From NCBI RefSeq assembly GCF_902150045.1, contig NZ_CABFVU010000003.1:620001-684000 (forward strand): a stretch of DNA of 64,000 nt. The letters run 5' to 3'. Shown piece by piece: positions 55,170-63,773 of the stretch; position 1 is the first letter of the stretch, and every line of letters starts with the position of its first letter. This DNA is from Chitinophaga polysaccharea (GTDB lineage: Bacteria > Bacteroidota > Bacteroidia > Chitinophagales > Chitinophagaceae). The notes below the pieces were generated by a model, which saw only the letters and a program-made list of their open reading frames with translations, had not been told where the DNA came from and did no database searches. Made by a program: the position numbers and the translations under genes.

Positions 55170-57810
55170 ACCAATAAAACCTTATTTCCGTATTTGCAGT
55201 ATCCTGCTGTTGTTGCTGTTCTCCTTCCAATTCCTGTGGGCACAGGAAAACGGCAATGACCTCCTGCATGTCGGCTATACGCCGGCCACACGGCAGGGAA
55301 CCATCCTCCACTACATACAGGACCTGCAAAAGGTAACTGGTATCAGCGTTTCCTATAGCTCCAGCTTTTTGCATCTGAATAAAAAAGTGCAACTTAACGG
55401 AACGGAAAAAACCACCGGCGCCGTCCTGAATTCCATTCTCCAGGGAACCGGCATCCAGGCCGCCGCCCTTAACGGGAAAATATTCCTGCTCAGGGAAACT
55501 TCACAGGTGCAGTATTATACCATCAGCGGGTTTGTAAAGGAAGCAAACAGCAATGAGCTGATCATCGGCGCATCCGTTTATGACCCTGCGACCCGCAAAG
55601 GAACCGAAACCAATGCCTATGGCTTCTATAGCCTGCAAGTACCGGATACCTGCCAGGGCATAGTGTTTTCCCATATCAGTTACAAACCTGTATTCCAGCA
55701 CCTGCCCCCACCGGACGACGGGCAGATGGACATCCATATGGATCCCCGGAGCATGCTGCAAACCGTGATAGTGAACGGTGAAAAAGAAACGGTTACCACA
55801 CAACCGGGTTATGTTAATATGCCCGTTGGGTATGTATCCAACTTCCCTGCCCTGCTGGGTGAAAAAGATGTATTGAAATCACTGCAGCTGTACCCCGGAA
55901 CAGGCAGCTCACTGGAAAGCAGCAGCAACCTGCTGGTAAGAGGAGGCGGAGCCGACCAGAACCTCTATCTTCTCGATGGGGTTCCGCTTTACCATACCGG
56001 TCACCTGTTCGGCCTTTTCTCCATCTTTAACGGGGATGCCGTTAAAGACGTATCGCTTTATAAAGATGCCTTTCCTGCCCGCTATGGCGGCCGCCTTTCA
56101 TCGGTAGTGGATATCCGTACAAAAGACGGGAACATGAAGGAATGGCATGGCAGCGCTACCCTCAGCCCCGTATCGGGCAGCTTCCTGCTGGAAGGCCCTA
56201 TTGTAAAAGACCGCAGCTCCATGTCTTTATCAGTAAGAAGGTCGCTGGTGGATGCGCTTGATGAAAAGGCCCTGCTAAAAGACTATGGCAAATATTATCT
56301 CTACGATGTAAACTTTAAACTCAACCAGGTAATCGACAAAAAGAACAGGATTTATGTGAGCTTTTACAAAGGACAGGATAAAATGTTTATCAGGAGCGAG
56401 AACCAGTTGATCCAGCTGTTTGATGATTACAATTTCGACTGGAGCAATATTACCGCTGCCGTGAAGTGGACACGGGTAGTGAGCCCTAAAATATTTTCCA
56501 ATACTACCGCTACCTACAGCCGTTTTTATAATCTCTTTACACAAAACTCCATTATTCCCCTCTCCTTTTACGACTCCCTGTTTGTAAAAGGAAAAGGCGT
56601 TTCCCGGATCAGGGACATTGCCATCAGGAATGAAACGGAATACGCGGTGAGCAACACGCACCACATCTCCTTCGGGGGCGGGTACACCTATCATAATTTC
56701 GCTCCCACGGCTTATCATAACAACATTTCCGCGGGAGAAGCCACACAAAGGAAAGCCCCTATCTATTATATGTCCGAGATCTCCGCTTATGCAGAAGATG
56801 AGCTCAGCCTGCTGAACGACCGGCTAGTGGTAAGGCCTGGACTGCATTTCGGGGCACTTGCACAAAAAACTTCCTTTTATGCCAGCCTGCAGCCACGGTT
56901 GATGCTACGCTGGAAACTCCCCCATTCCCAGTACCTGCAGGCCTCCTTTGCTGAGATGACCCAGTTCGTGCACCAGCTTACCACGCCGGTGATCAATCTT
57001 CCTACCGACCTGTGGGTGCCCAGCACGGAAAATATAAAACCGGAACATGCTTATTCCTACAGTCTTGCCTACCAGCGGCAATGGAACAATCACTGGCGCT
57101 TTAATGTGAACCTTTATTACAAGCAGCTGAAGAATATAGTGACCACCAACACGGTGCTGAATATCTTTGATAACTCTGACCTCTGGGAGAAAAAAGTGAT
57201 CGCAGGCAATGGGTATAACTACGGCAGCGAACTGCTGCTGGAAAAAACACAGGGTAAATTTACCGGGATCTTTTCCTATACCTTGTCGTGGGCATGGCGG
57301 CAGTTTGACCGCCTCAATGCCGGTAAAATGTTCCCATATAAAGAAGACCGCCGTCATAATCTTTCCCTGGCGCTTAAATACCGGTTTAACCCCAGGTGGA
57401 GCCTGTCCGCCTCATGGAAGTTTGCCTCCGGCGCGCCTTTCACGCTGCCGGTACAAATATTCCCGGATTTCGACTGGAGCCGCAACATCAAAGGATACCT
57501 GGATGAGCGCTACTCGCCGTTCTCCACCTTCCGGGTGAATTACCTGCCTTACATTGCCCGGTTAAACAACTACCGCCTGCATCCTGTGCACCACCTGGAC
57601 CTTGGCGCAACGTTGAACCTGGGCAATGAAAAACGCTTTCATCATGTAATCACAGCAGGCGTATATAATATCTATAACCGCTCTAATCCTTTTATCGTGA
57701 GCTTCGACCAGTTCTCGTATCTTGATTATTCCGACGTATACCCGTTGCAGTTATACCAGTATAGTTTGTTCAGGGCATTGCCATACCTGAGCTACACGTT
57801 TAAATTTTAA
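55102..57810 (+). CDS. STN-domain TonB-dependent receptor (DUF4249-partner type)
   Basis: About 902 residues if ATG 55102 is used; this start lies inside fecR and gives a signal peptide of about 48 residues. No ATG, GTG or TTG lies between the fecR stop and the signal core RICSILLLLLFSFQFLWAQ, so the start is uncertain (ATA 55174 would fit but is non-canonical). Then STN domain (ILHYIQDLQKVTGISVSYSS), carboxypeptidase-regulatory-like domain (SGFVKEANSNELIIGASV), plug (LLVRGGGADQNLYLLDGVPL) and barrel. Not SusC-like; its partner is the DUF4249 lipoprotein. Confidence 0.9.
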   Translation: MNYNYCLVSTINRKAIPSSSVSRPIKPYFRICSILLLLLFSFQFLWAQENGNDLLHVGYTPATRQGTILHYIQDLQKVTGISVSYSSSFLHLNKKVQLNGTEKTTGAVLNSILQGTGIQAAALNGKIFLLRETSQVQYYTISGFVKEANSNELIIGASVYDPATRKGTETNAYGFYSLQVPDTCQGIVFSHISYKPVFQHLPPPDDGQMDIHMDPRSMLQTVIVNGEKETVTTQPGYVNMPVGYVSNFPALLGEKDVLKSLQLYPGTGSSLESSSNLLVRGGGADQNLYLLDGVPLYHTGHLFGLFSIFNGDAVKDVSLYKDAFPARYGGRLSSVVDIRTKDGNMKEWHGSATLSPVSGSFLLEGPIVKDRSSMSLSVRRSLVDALDEKALLKDYGKYYLYDVNFKLNQVIDKKNRIYVSFYKGQDKMFIRSENQLIQLFDDYNFDWSNITAAVKWTRVVSPKIFSNTTATYSRFYNLFTQNSIIPLSFYDSLFVKGKGVSRIRDIAIRNETEYAVSNTHHISFGGGYTYHNFAPTAYHNNISAGEATQRKAPIYYMSEISAYAEDELSLLNDRLVVRPGLHFGALAQKTSFYASLQPRLMLRWKLPHSQYLQASFAEMTQFVHQLTTPVINLPTDLWVPSTENIKPEHAYSYSLAYQRQWNNHWRFNVNLYYKQLKNIVTTNTVLNIFDNSDLWEKKVIAGNGYNYGSELLLEKTQGKFTGIFSYTLSWAWRQFDRLNAGKMFPYKEDRRHNLSLALKYRFNPRWSLSASWKFASGAPFTLPVQIFPDFDWSRNIKGYLDERYSPFSTFRVNYLPYIARLNNYRLHPVHHLDLGATLNLGNEKRFHHVITAGVYNIYNRSNPFIVSFDQFSYLDYSDVYPLQLYQYSLFRALPYLSYTFKF

Positions 57811-57813
57811 TCA

Positions 57814-58839
57814 ATGAAGCACCTTTTTATATTCATCCCCGTTTTAGCTATCCTGCTCCTGTCAGGCTGTGAGCAGGAATTGCCGCTCCCTCCCAACAAT
57901 GCTGTTCCCAGGGAAGTAGTATACAGTGAACTGGTGGCTAACAGTTTTCCTGAGGTAAGGGTAGGCAAAAGTAAACCTGTAGGCCCCGGTATTAATACCG
58001 GTTTTGAGCTGGTGGAGAATGCAGATGTGCAGCTGATGGATAAAAGCGGGCAATTACTGGAAACACTCACCTACGATAAGGATTCCAGCAATGCCATGAG
58101 CGTGTACCGAGGAAAAACAAAACTGGATGCCGGCAGGAACTATAAAGTACAGGTAATGGTGCCTGGCCTGAAAACCGTTACTGCCATGGCTTCTATCCCT
58201 CCGCCCTTTAAAGTGGACCTGCTGGATACGGTGCGCACGCTGCTTAACGGACGGCCAGTACTGCGCTTTCATCTTACAGTGAACCCCATTCCAGGCATGA
58301 AGCAATACGTGGTCATGGAAGCGCTGAAGCAAAGCGTTATAACCGATACTACTTTTTCGTATAGAGGTGTCCGTTACAGGAAAAGCGAGAATGATTCCCT
58401 CTACCAGAAAGTGAAACATCTGCCAGGCTGCAATCCAAAAAAAGACAGCAGTTTTCTCAACGATTACCTCCGCATTCCCTGTTATACGCAGGATGAAAAT
58501 GCAGATAATAACCAGATCGGCGGGTTGAATGAAAACTATAACAGCATCCTGTTCACACAATCCGGTAAACCGCTCACTACTTATTTTTACATCAATGCCA
58601 TCGCGCTCAGTTCCAATCCCGCTGAAGCCATTGCTCCTGTAGGAAGGGTGCTGGTATATGTAAAATCTGTCTCAAAAGAATATTATGATTTCCTGCTCAC
58701 CTACGAAAAGGTAAAGCGTAATCCGGGGCTGAACAGCCTTATCCAGGCCATACAGCTTAAAAGCAATACACAGGGCGGCCTTGGTATTGTAGGTGGCAGT
58801 TTCCAGAAAATATACTGCCTATATTACGATAAACTGTAA
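57814..58839 (+). CDS. DUF4249 lipoprotein
   Basis: 341 residues, 3 bp after the receptor. Lipobox LLSGC (Cys20), then an Ig-like N-terminal part (NADVQLMDKSGQLLETLTY, YKVQVMVPGLKTVTAMASIP) and a C-terminal domain ending GGLGIVGGSFQKIY, the DUF4249 signature. DUF4249 proteins pair with STN-type TonB receptors in Bacteroidota, much as SusD pairs with SusC. Ligand unknown. Confidence 0.92.
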   Translation: MKHLFIFIPVLAILLLSGCEQELPLPPNNAVPREVVYSELVANSFPEVRVGKSKPVGPGINTGFELVENADVQLMDKSGQLLETLTYDKDSSNAMSVYRGKTKLDAGRNYKVQVMVPGLKTVTAMASIPPPFKVDLLDTVRTLLNGRPVLRFHLTVNPIPGMKQYVVMEALKQSVITDTTFSYRGVRYRKSENDSLYQKVKHLPGCNPKKDSSFLNDYLRIPCYTQDENADNNQIGGLNENYNSILFTQSGKPLTTYFYINAIALSSNPAEAIAPVGRVLVYVKSVSKEYYDFLLTYEKVKRNPGLNSLIQAIQLKSNTQGGLGIVGGSFQKIYCLYYDKL

Positions 58840-58843
58840 GTGG

Positions 58844-60703
58844 TTATTTTACCTCGTACACGTTGTCCCGTTTGTTGATGTCTGCCACCCAGGTACTGCC
58901 CAGGGTTACTTTTTTTATTTTTTGGGGAGATGGAAACCGGAGTGATACTGTTTTGTTGCCCTTTTCCCATACGGCAATGCTGCGGTGTAATCTGATGGTG
59001 CTGTTGTCGTCAAAAGATACGGTAATATCTATAGGCACGGGCTTATTGCCAAGGGAGGTAATTTCAACGGCGCCTTGTTTATCTTTCTGTGTTACACGGG
59101 TAATGCCCAGGTCGGGGAACCCGTTATCGAAGAACCAGCTTTTCCAGAACCAGTCCATATTCTTGCCGGCGCCGGTGTTCATGCAGTAAAAGAAATCGTA
59201 TGGCTGCGGATGTTTACCATTCCATTGCGACATGTAATAATGCAACGCCTTCAGGAAAAGGCTATCGCCCAGCATGTCTTTTATGTAAAGATAGCCCAGT
59301 GCAGGCTTGGGATAAGAATTGGTGACATAGGCATCCGTAATCTGATTGGAGGGCGTCATGATAGGCAGATCTGCCTGTTTCCCCGCAATATAGTTGTAAG
59401 GCGACATCCCGTAATCATCCACGATGGAGCTATCGATAAGCGGCGATATGATCCACTCTCCTATGGTAGCCCATCCTTCATCCATCCAGGCGTATTGCGT
59501 TTCGTTGGTGCCCATGTAAAAGGGAAACAGCGTATGGAATATTTCGTGGTCGGTAAGCTCTATGGTTTGCGCTTTATCTGCCAGCGGGTTATCGTTTACC
59601 ATCATAGGATATTCCATCTGGTCGAGCCCGTCGAATACCGTTTCATGCGGGTATGGGAAAGGCCATTTGGGGAAGTGATGGCTTATCTTATCAACAGTAG
59701 CCCTTGCATAATGTATGACGTCAAAGAAATCGGCATGGGCAGGGTTAAAGGCTACGTCTACGCGGGTACGCCTTTTCGTGGAGGCGTCTACCTCAACGCT
59801 GGTGGCATTCCAGCAGTAGTGGTTACTGATGGCAAATGCAAAATCGGTGACATTAACTGCTTCATATTGCCAGGTGTTGGCACTGCGGCTGCGGTTGATG
59901 TTACCTTCCCTTATATCGTTGCTGTCTATTACAGCTATTACATCGTTGCTCTTTTCAGCAGCGGCGATGCGTTGTACATATTTATCGTTGTATACGGCAG
60001 CTGTATTTTTCAGATCGCCGGTAGCCCATACCTGGTAGTTGCCCGGCACTGTAATGGCTACACGAAAATCGCTGAAGTCATTATAAAACTCCTGGGTGCC
60101 TGTGTAAGGGATCTGGTCCCATCCGTTGATATCGTCGTATACGGCAATGCGGGGAAAGAAGTAAGCGATGAAATAAGCACCAGAATCCACCGAGCCCGTT
60201 CTGATATGCGTATTTTCATTGAGGGTGTAGGAAAAGTCGAGCTCAAACTGTACGGACTGTCCCGGGTAAAGGTCAGGGATGTACAGCGGCATGTTAGTGC
60301 CCCTAATGGTGCCTTGCAAAGGCCTGGCTTCGCCATTCACTTTCAGGTTCTTTATTACCACGCCATTGGTAAGGTCTTCCGGGGAAACCGCCATACTCCT
60401 GATGGCCCCTTTCTGGAAAAGGTTGGGGAACAGTTTAAAGTTAACAGCCTTCAGGGTATCGGGACTGTTATTGGTATAATGGATCTGTTCCGAGCCGGAT
60501 ACCCGGTTGACAGACGGATCAAAGGCTACCCTGATGTTGTACCCGGCCTTGTTCTGCCAGTATTTTGCGCCCGGGGCGCCGCTGTAGCTGCGGGTTTGAT
60601 TATCATATGCCTTTTTAATGGTCAGCGGCATATATAAAGAGACTTGAGCGCTGGCTTGCCGGAGCGCTGCCAGCAGCAAGCATAAAATAAAATATTTCCT
60701 CAT
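58844..60703 (-). CDS. Exported M1-family aminopeptidase
   Basis: 619 residues with a signal peptide (cleaved near ASAQ). The zinc site is DHEIFHTLFPFYMG with the third ligand 19 residues after the second His, in AWMDEGWATIGEW (HExxHx18E). The exopeptidase loop appears as GLDQMEYPMMVND. Catalytic domain is followed by a C-terminal Ig-like domain. It cleaves N-terminal residues from peptides in the periplasm. Ends 4 bp from the convergent DUF4249 gene. Confidence 0.95.
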   Translation of the reverse strand: MRKYFILCLLLAALRQASAQVSLYMPLTIKKAYDNQTRSYSGAPGAKYWQNKAGYNIRVAFDPSVNRVSGSEQIHYTNNSPDTLKAVNFKLFPNLFQKGAIRSMAVSPEDLTNGVVIKNLKVNGEARPLQGTIRGTNMPLYIPDLYPGQSVQFELDFSYTLNENTHIRTGSVDSGAYFIAYFFPRIAVYDDINGWDQIPYTGTQEFYNDFSDFRVAITVPGNYQVWATGDLKNTAAVYNDKYVQRIAAAEKSNDVIAVIDSNDIREGNINRSRSANTWQYEAVNVTDFAFAISNHYCWNATSVEVDASTKRRTRVDVAFNPAHADFFDVIHYARATVDKISHHFPKWPFPYPHETVFDGLDQMEYPMMVNDNPLADKAQTIELTDHEIFHTLFPFYMGTNETQYAWMDEGWATIGEWIISPLIDSSIVDDYGMSPYNYIAGKQADLPIMTPSNQITDAYVTNSYPKPALGYLYIKDMLGDSLFLKALHYYMSQWNGKHPQPYDFFYCMNTGAGKNMDWFWKSWFFDNGFPDLGITRVTQKDKQGAVEITSLGNKPVPIDITVSFDDNSTIRLHRSIAVWEKGNKTVSLRFPSPQKIKKVTLGSTWVADINKRDNVYEVK

Positions 60704-60770
60704 AAGCTGAATAAAAGCAGTGGCTCAAAAGTAGGGAATTACCCGGAAACGGCATCACAGCAGCAAAGGG

Positions 60771-61133
60771 TTAAGGGATATGCGTGGTATCTGCCGGCGC
60801 TTTAAGGGAATCTGCCGGGACCCGCAAACTATCAGATACGGGGATATGCAGGCTGTCGGCCGCCGTATTCGTACTGTCTTTTCCATTGGCTCCCTTTCCG
60901 GGCAGGGGAATAGTAGGCGCGGTATTATGGCGTTTGGAGGAGTACGTGGTTACAGTACCCTGTTTTTGGATGTCTTTCATTGTTTTTTTATCAAAGAGAT
61001 ATTTGGGGTGCTTCTCCGGCCGGAGGCCGCGGTCAAACTGGGCCTCTGCTCCCACCGCGGGCGCCTGGTATACCTTCTGTGAAGAATGACAGGCCCATAA
61101 AAAAATACCGGCCGCCAGTACAATGTACTTCAT
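60771..61133 (-). CDS. Small lipoprotein with Pro/Ser/Asp repeat tail
   Basis: 120 residues. Lipobox LWAC (Cys15). The middle part (LRPEKHPKYLFDKKTMKDIQ) is basic; the tail repeats a DSL-x-x-P unit (DSLHIPVSDSLRVPADSLKA). The DSL unit recalls the repeat protein at 13000. Not recognised. It lies upstream of the M1 peptidase gene in the same direction. Confidence 0.75.
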   Translation of the reverse strand: MKYIVLAAGIFLWACHSSQKVYQAPAVGAEAQFDRGLRPEKHPKYLFDKKTMKDIQKQGTVTTYSSKRHNTAPTIPLPGKGANGKDSTNTAADSLHIPVSDSLRVPADSLKAPADTTHIP

Positions 61134-61395
61134 ACGAATGAAATAAGGATGAATACAGGCAAAGGGCGGGACACCCTCTAAACGGCAAAGCGGGGTTGTT
61201 TATTATCAGCCCACCGGTACGCTTGCGATGGTTATACATTTTGAAATGTAACCCGGCTGTATTAAATTTAGTATAAATTCACTGGTTGTCATCCCCTTAT
61301 TCTAATATTTTATATCTTTAACCACTATTTCAATCCCGATGAAAACCCTCCCACGCGGAGAGTCACGGCTACATTCGTTATTATAACAAAGCACT

Positions 61396-62469
61396 ATGAA
61401 AGTATCAACAACCAGCTTCCCAAGCGTCTTTGAAACCGCATTCGGAAACACAGAAAACTCAAGTAAGGATCTTCTCAACGGATTAAAAATTAAAAAGGAC
61501 GATGCCTGGTACCTGGTAGGCAACCTGGCCAAAAGAGGCGGCATCAATCCGGGCAGGGTTACCAATGCGTCGCCCACAGAAGAGGATTACGAAATACTGT
61601 TTAAAGCTGCTTTGCTGAACACGATTGATAAAGTACAACAACCCATTGCCCTTACTGTTGGTTTTCCCTTCTCCACGTATAATATCTACAAAAATGCTGC
61701 AGAGCAGTTTTTGAGTAAACGTCATTTCCTGATCGACTACGATACACAAACCTACAATACCAAAGGCTCTTTTAAGAAAGCCATGTTTGATATTGAGAAA
61801 TATGAAGTGATCCCTGAAATTGTGGGAGGAATTATAGGACTGAAGAAAAGTATCAACGAACCGCAGCTGGACAATTTCATTGCTGTTAGTTTCGGATTTG
61901 GTACCATAGAAGGCGGTATGGCCACCGGCGACGGACTGGTACACCGTACCTGCTTCAGCTCCCACGGCATCCGTTACGCCATTAATAACCTGACCCGTGA
62001 GCTGAACCAGAAACATTACCTGGAAATGAAGAATGAGCACCAGGTGGATGATGCTTTCATGAAAGGCTCTATTTTCACCAACCGCAAACGTATTGATCTG
62101 CGGGATATGCGCAAGGGCGTGCTTACCCAATACTACAAGGAAGTGGTTTCGCCCCTGATGCGCAGCTACTTTACGGACCTCGACTTTGAAACCTGCGAAA
62201 AGATATACCTGATGGGCGGCGGCGCTCATTACCGTGAACTGACAGATGCCTTTGTAGAAGAATTCCGTGATTTTATCCCGGTGGAAGTTGCTCCCGAACC
62301 TGAAAAACTCATGAGTATCGGTTATCTTTATAATTCATTGAGAATTTCAGATAATAAACCTCAAAGAAGCGTAGGGCTTGACCTGGGTAACTCCAGTTCT
62401 ATTGTGTCTACTTTTGAAGACCAGGCACAACACAGTCCCAATGCTACACCTAATCCCGTCACCCTATAA
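61396..62469 (+). CDS. Actin-like ATPase, apparently circularly permuted
   Basis: 357 residues; a stop lies three codons before the ATG, so the N-terminus is real. Motifs follow actin/ParM order from its second strand: FPSVF (8-12), YLVGNLAKRGG (39-49), phosphate-2-like FIAVSFGFGTIEGG (161-174, with Ser where Asp is usual), adenosine loop IYLMGGGAHY (270-279) and the closing helix SIGYLYNSLR (307-316). The phosphate-1 loop, N-terminal in all usual actins, appears last: RSVGLDLGNSSSIVSTF (324-340). A bactofilin gene follows 9 bp later. Likely a cytoskeletal filament protein. Confidence 0.8.
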   Translation: MKVSTTSFPSVFETAFGNTENSSKDLLNGLKIKKDDAWYLVGNLAKRGGINPGRVTNASPTEEDYEILFKAALLNTIDKVQQPIALTVGFPFSTYNIYKNAAEQFLSKRHFLIDYDTQTYNTKGSFKKAMFDIEKYEVIPEIVGGIIGLKKSINEPQLDNFIAVSFGFGTIEGGMATGDGLVHRTCFSSHGIRYAINNLTRELNQKHYLEMKNEHQVDDAFMKGSIFTNRKRIDLRDMRKGVLTQYYKEVVSPLMRSYFTDLDFETCEKIYLMGGGAHYRELTDAFVEEFRDFIPVEVAPEPEKLMSIGYLYNSLRISDNKPQRSVGLDLGNSSSIVSTFEDQAQHSPNATPNPVTL

Positions 62470-62478
62470 TTTGTACTT

Positions 62479-62958
62479 GTGATCAATGTCAGACATATTT
62501 TCCGAAATATAATTGTTCCCGGAGCTTTCCGTATTCCTGAAACAGTTTCCGTGAACGGTAGTATAGATGCCTCTGTGTCCGGTCGGATCGACGGAAATGT
62601 AAGGGGCGATGTAAAGACCAGCGGCAAGCTGGTAGTTAGTGAAACAGCAAGCATCCGCGGGCATATATATGCTGCCGACCTGGTAGTACACGGGAAAGTG
62701 TATGGCGATGTATATATCACCAACAAAGCCCATATCAGCAATAAGGCGATGGTAAAAGGCGATGTAAACGCAATGGTGCTGGAAATTGAGGAAGGCGCGG
62801 TTGTGGAAGGCGCTATCCGGAAAAACGTGCAGCCGGTTGTAAAAGCGGAACTGAGTCATACGCCGGTGGCGGATGAGATCAGGGTGTCTGCTGCAGTAGA
62901 GGCTGAAGCGGCAAAGAATAATGTGGAAGAAGAAGAAAAGAACACCACCTGGTTCTGA
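62479..62958 (+). CDS. Bactofilin (polymer-forming cytoskeletal protein)
   Basis: 159 residues from a GTG at 62479 (VINVRHIFRNIIVPGAF). An ATG at 62486 in another frame (MSDIF) stops after eight codons, so GTG is preferred unless a base is missing. The core from ~20 to ~115 is a right-handed beta-helix with regular Gly/Val turns (VSVNGSIDASVSGRIDGNVR, IRGHIYAADLVVHGKVYGDV), the DUF583/bactofilin pattern. The tail is Glu/Ala-rich. Bactofilins polymerise without nucleotides and shape cells or place wall enzymes. Co-transcribed with the actin-like gene. Confidence 0.93.
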   Translation: MINVRHIFRNIIVPGAFRIPETVSVNGSIDASVSGRIDGNVRGDVKTSGKLVVSETASIRGHIYAADLVVHGKVYGDVYITNKAHISNKAMVKGDVNAMVLEIEEGAVVEGAIRKNVQPVVKAELSHTPVADEIRVSAAVEAEAAKNNVEEEEKNTTWF

Positions 62959-62981
62959 TAACAACAGGATAACTTATTCAG

Positions 62982-63014
62982 GCGGCTGTTTCCATGGGAA
63001 CAGCCGCTTTTTTT
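62982..63014 (+). terminator. Rho-independent terminator of the actin-bactofilin operon
   Basis: GCGGCTGTTTCC pairs with GGGAACAGCCGC around a short loop and is followed by seven or more T residues. Confidence 0.9.
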
Positions 63015-63015
63015 A

Positions 63016-63243
63016 TTACCTCTTTTTCAATGGATCGAGCAATTGGGCAAGACCATTCATTTTTATTACCAGCATCGTTTCCAGCAGCATTCCCAGCTTC
63101 CCTTTCGGGAATCCTTTGCGCTGGAACCATTCCAGGTAGCTTACCGGCAGGTCGCAAAGCACTACGTCTTTATACTTTCCAAAAGGCATTTTCATCACCA
63201 CCAGTTGTTGTAATAATTCCGGATCGGGCTGTGACATCTCCAT
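63016..63243 (-). CDS. DUF3820 family protein
   Basis: 75 residues; ATG 63237 is an alternative. The signature KMPFGKYKDVVLCDLPVSYL is complete, followed by EWFQRKGFPKGKLG. The domain is found alone or fused to exonucleases and is thought to bind nucleic acid. Convergent with the bactofilin gene, directly past its terminator. Confidence 0.92.
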   Translation of the reverse strand: MEMSQPDPELLQQLVVMKMPFGKYKDVVLCDLPVSYLEWFQRKGFPKGKLGMLLETMLVIKMNGLAQLLDPLKKR

Positions 63244-63335
63244 AAAACCTGGTTTATAATTTAATCAGCAAATCTAAATTATAAATTCATTTTTCCACAC
63301 TTCTTTGTAATTTGTAATATTCCAAATCCTGATGC

Positions 63336-63773
63336 ATGAAAATTTCCCTTATACTCTTACTGGCGCTTCCTTTTACAGGATGCGTGCAACCTGGTAGTAA
63401 AATCAGCCTGGCAAATTCCAATACCCTTGTTGTGAAAGACCTCTTTGATGCTTTTAATCAGCATAACTGGAAAAAGCTGGCCGCATGCTATAAAGATACG
63501 GCCATGTTCCTGGATCCCTCCTTTGGGCCTGAGCCGGTATTACGTACGCGGGAACAGACAGCCAAAAAATACCAGGAGCTGCAACAGCAATTCCCCGATA
63601 TCCAGGATGAAGTGGTGAGCGTTTACGCGGATAGAAATCATGTTACCGTGGAGTTCATATCCTCTGCCACCGGGCCCGACGGCAAAAAATGGCGTCTGCC
63701 CATCTGCACGGTGTTCACCATTGAAGAGGGTAAAATTGAGCGGGATAATACCTACTATGATAACAGCCACTGA
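63336..63773 (+). CDS. NTF2-like (SnoaL-type) lipoprotein
   Basis: 145 residues. Lipobox PFTGC (Cys16), then a single cone-shaped NTF2 fold: LVVKDLFDAFNQHNWKKLAA, YKDTAMFLDPSFG, VTVEFISSA and CTVFTIEEGKIERDNTYYD. Such domains bind small ligands; substrate unknown. Its stop codon abuts the stop of the next, convergent gene. Confidence 0.88.
   Translation: MKISLILLLALPFTGCVQPGSKISLANSNTLVVKDLFDAFNQHNWKKLAACYKDTAMFLDPSFGPEPVLRTREQTAKKYQELQQQFPDIQDEVVSVYADRNHVTVEFISSATGPDGKKWRLPICTVFTIEEGKIERDNTYYDNSH

Noticed and set aside
59075..60637. 520-codon forward open frame
   Set aside because: It is antisense to the M1 peptidase, whose motifs and signal peptide are complete; composition is that of a shadow frame.
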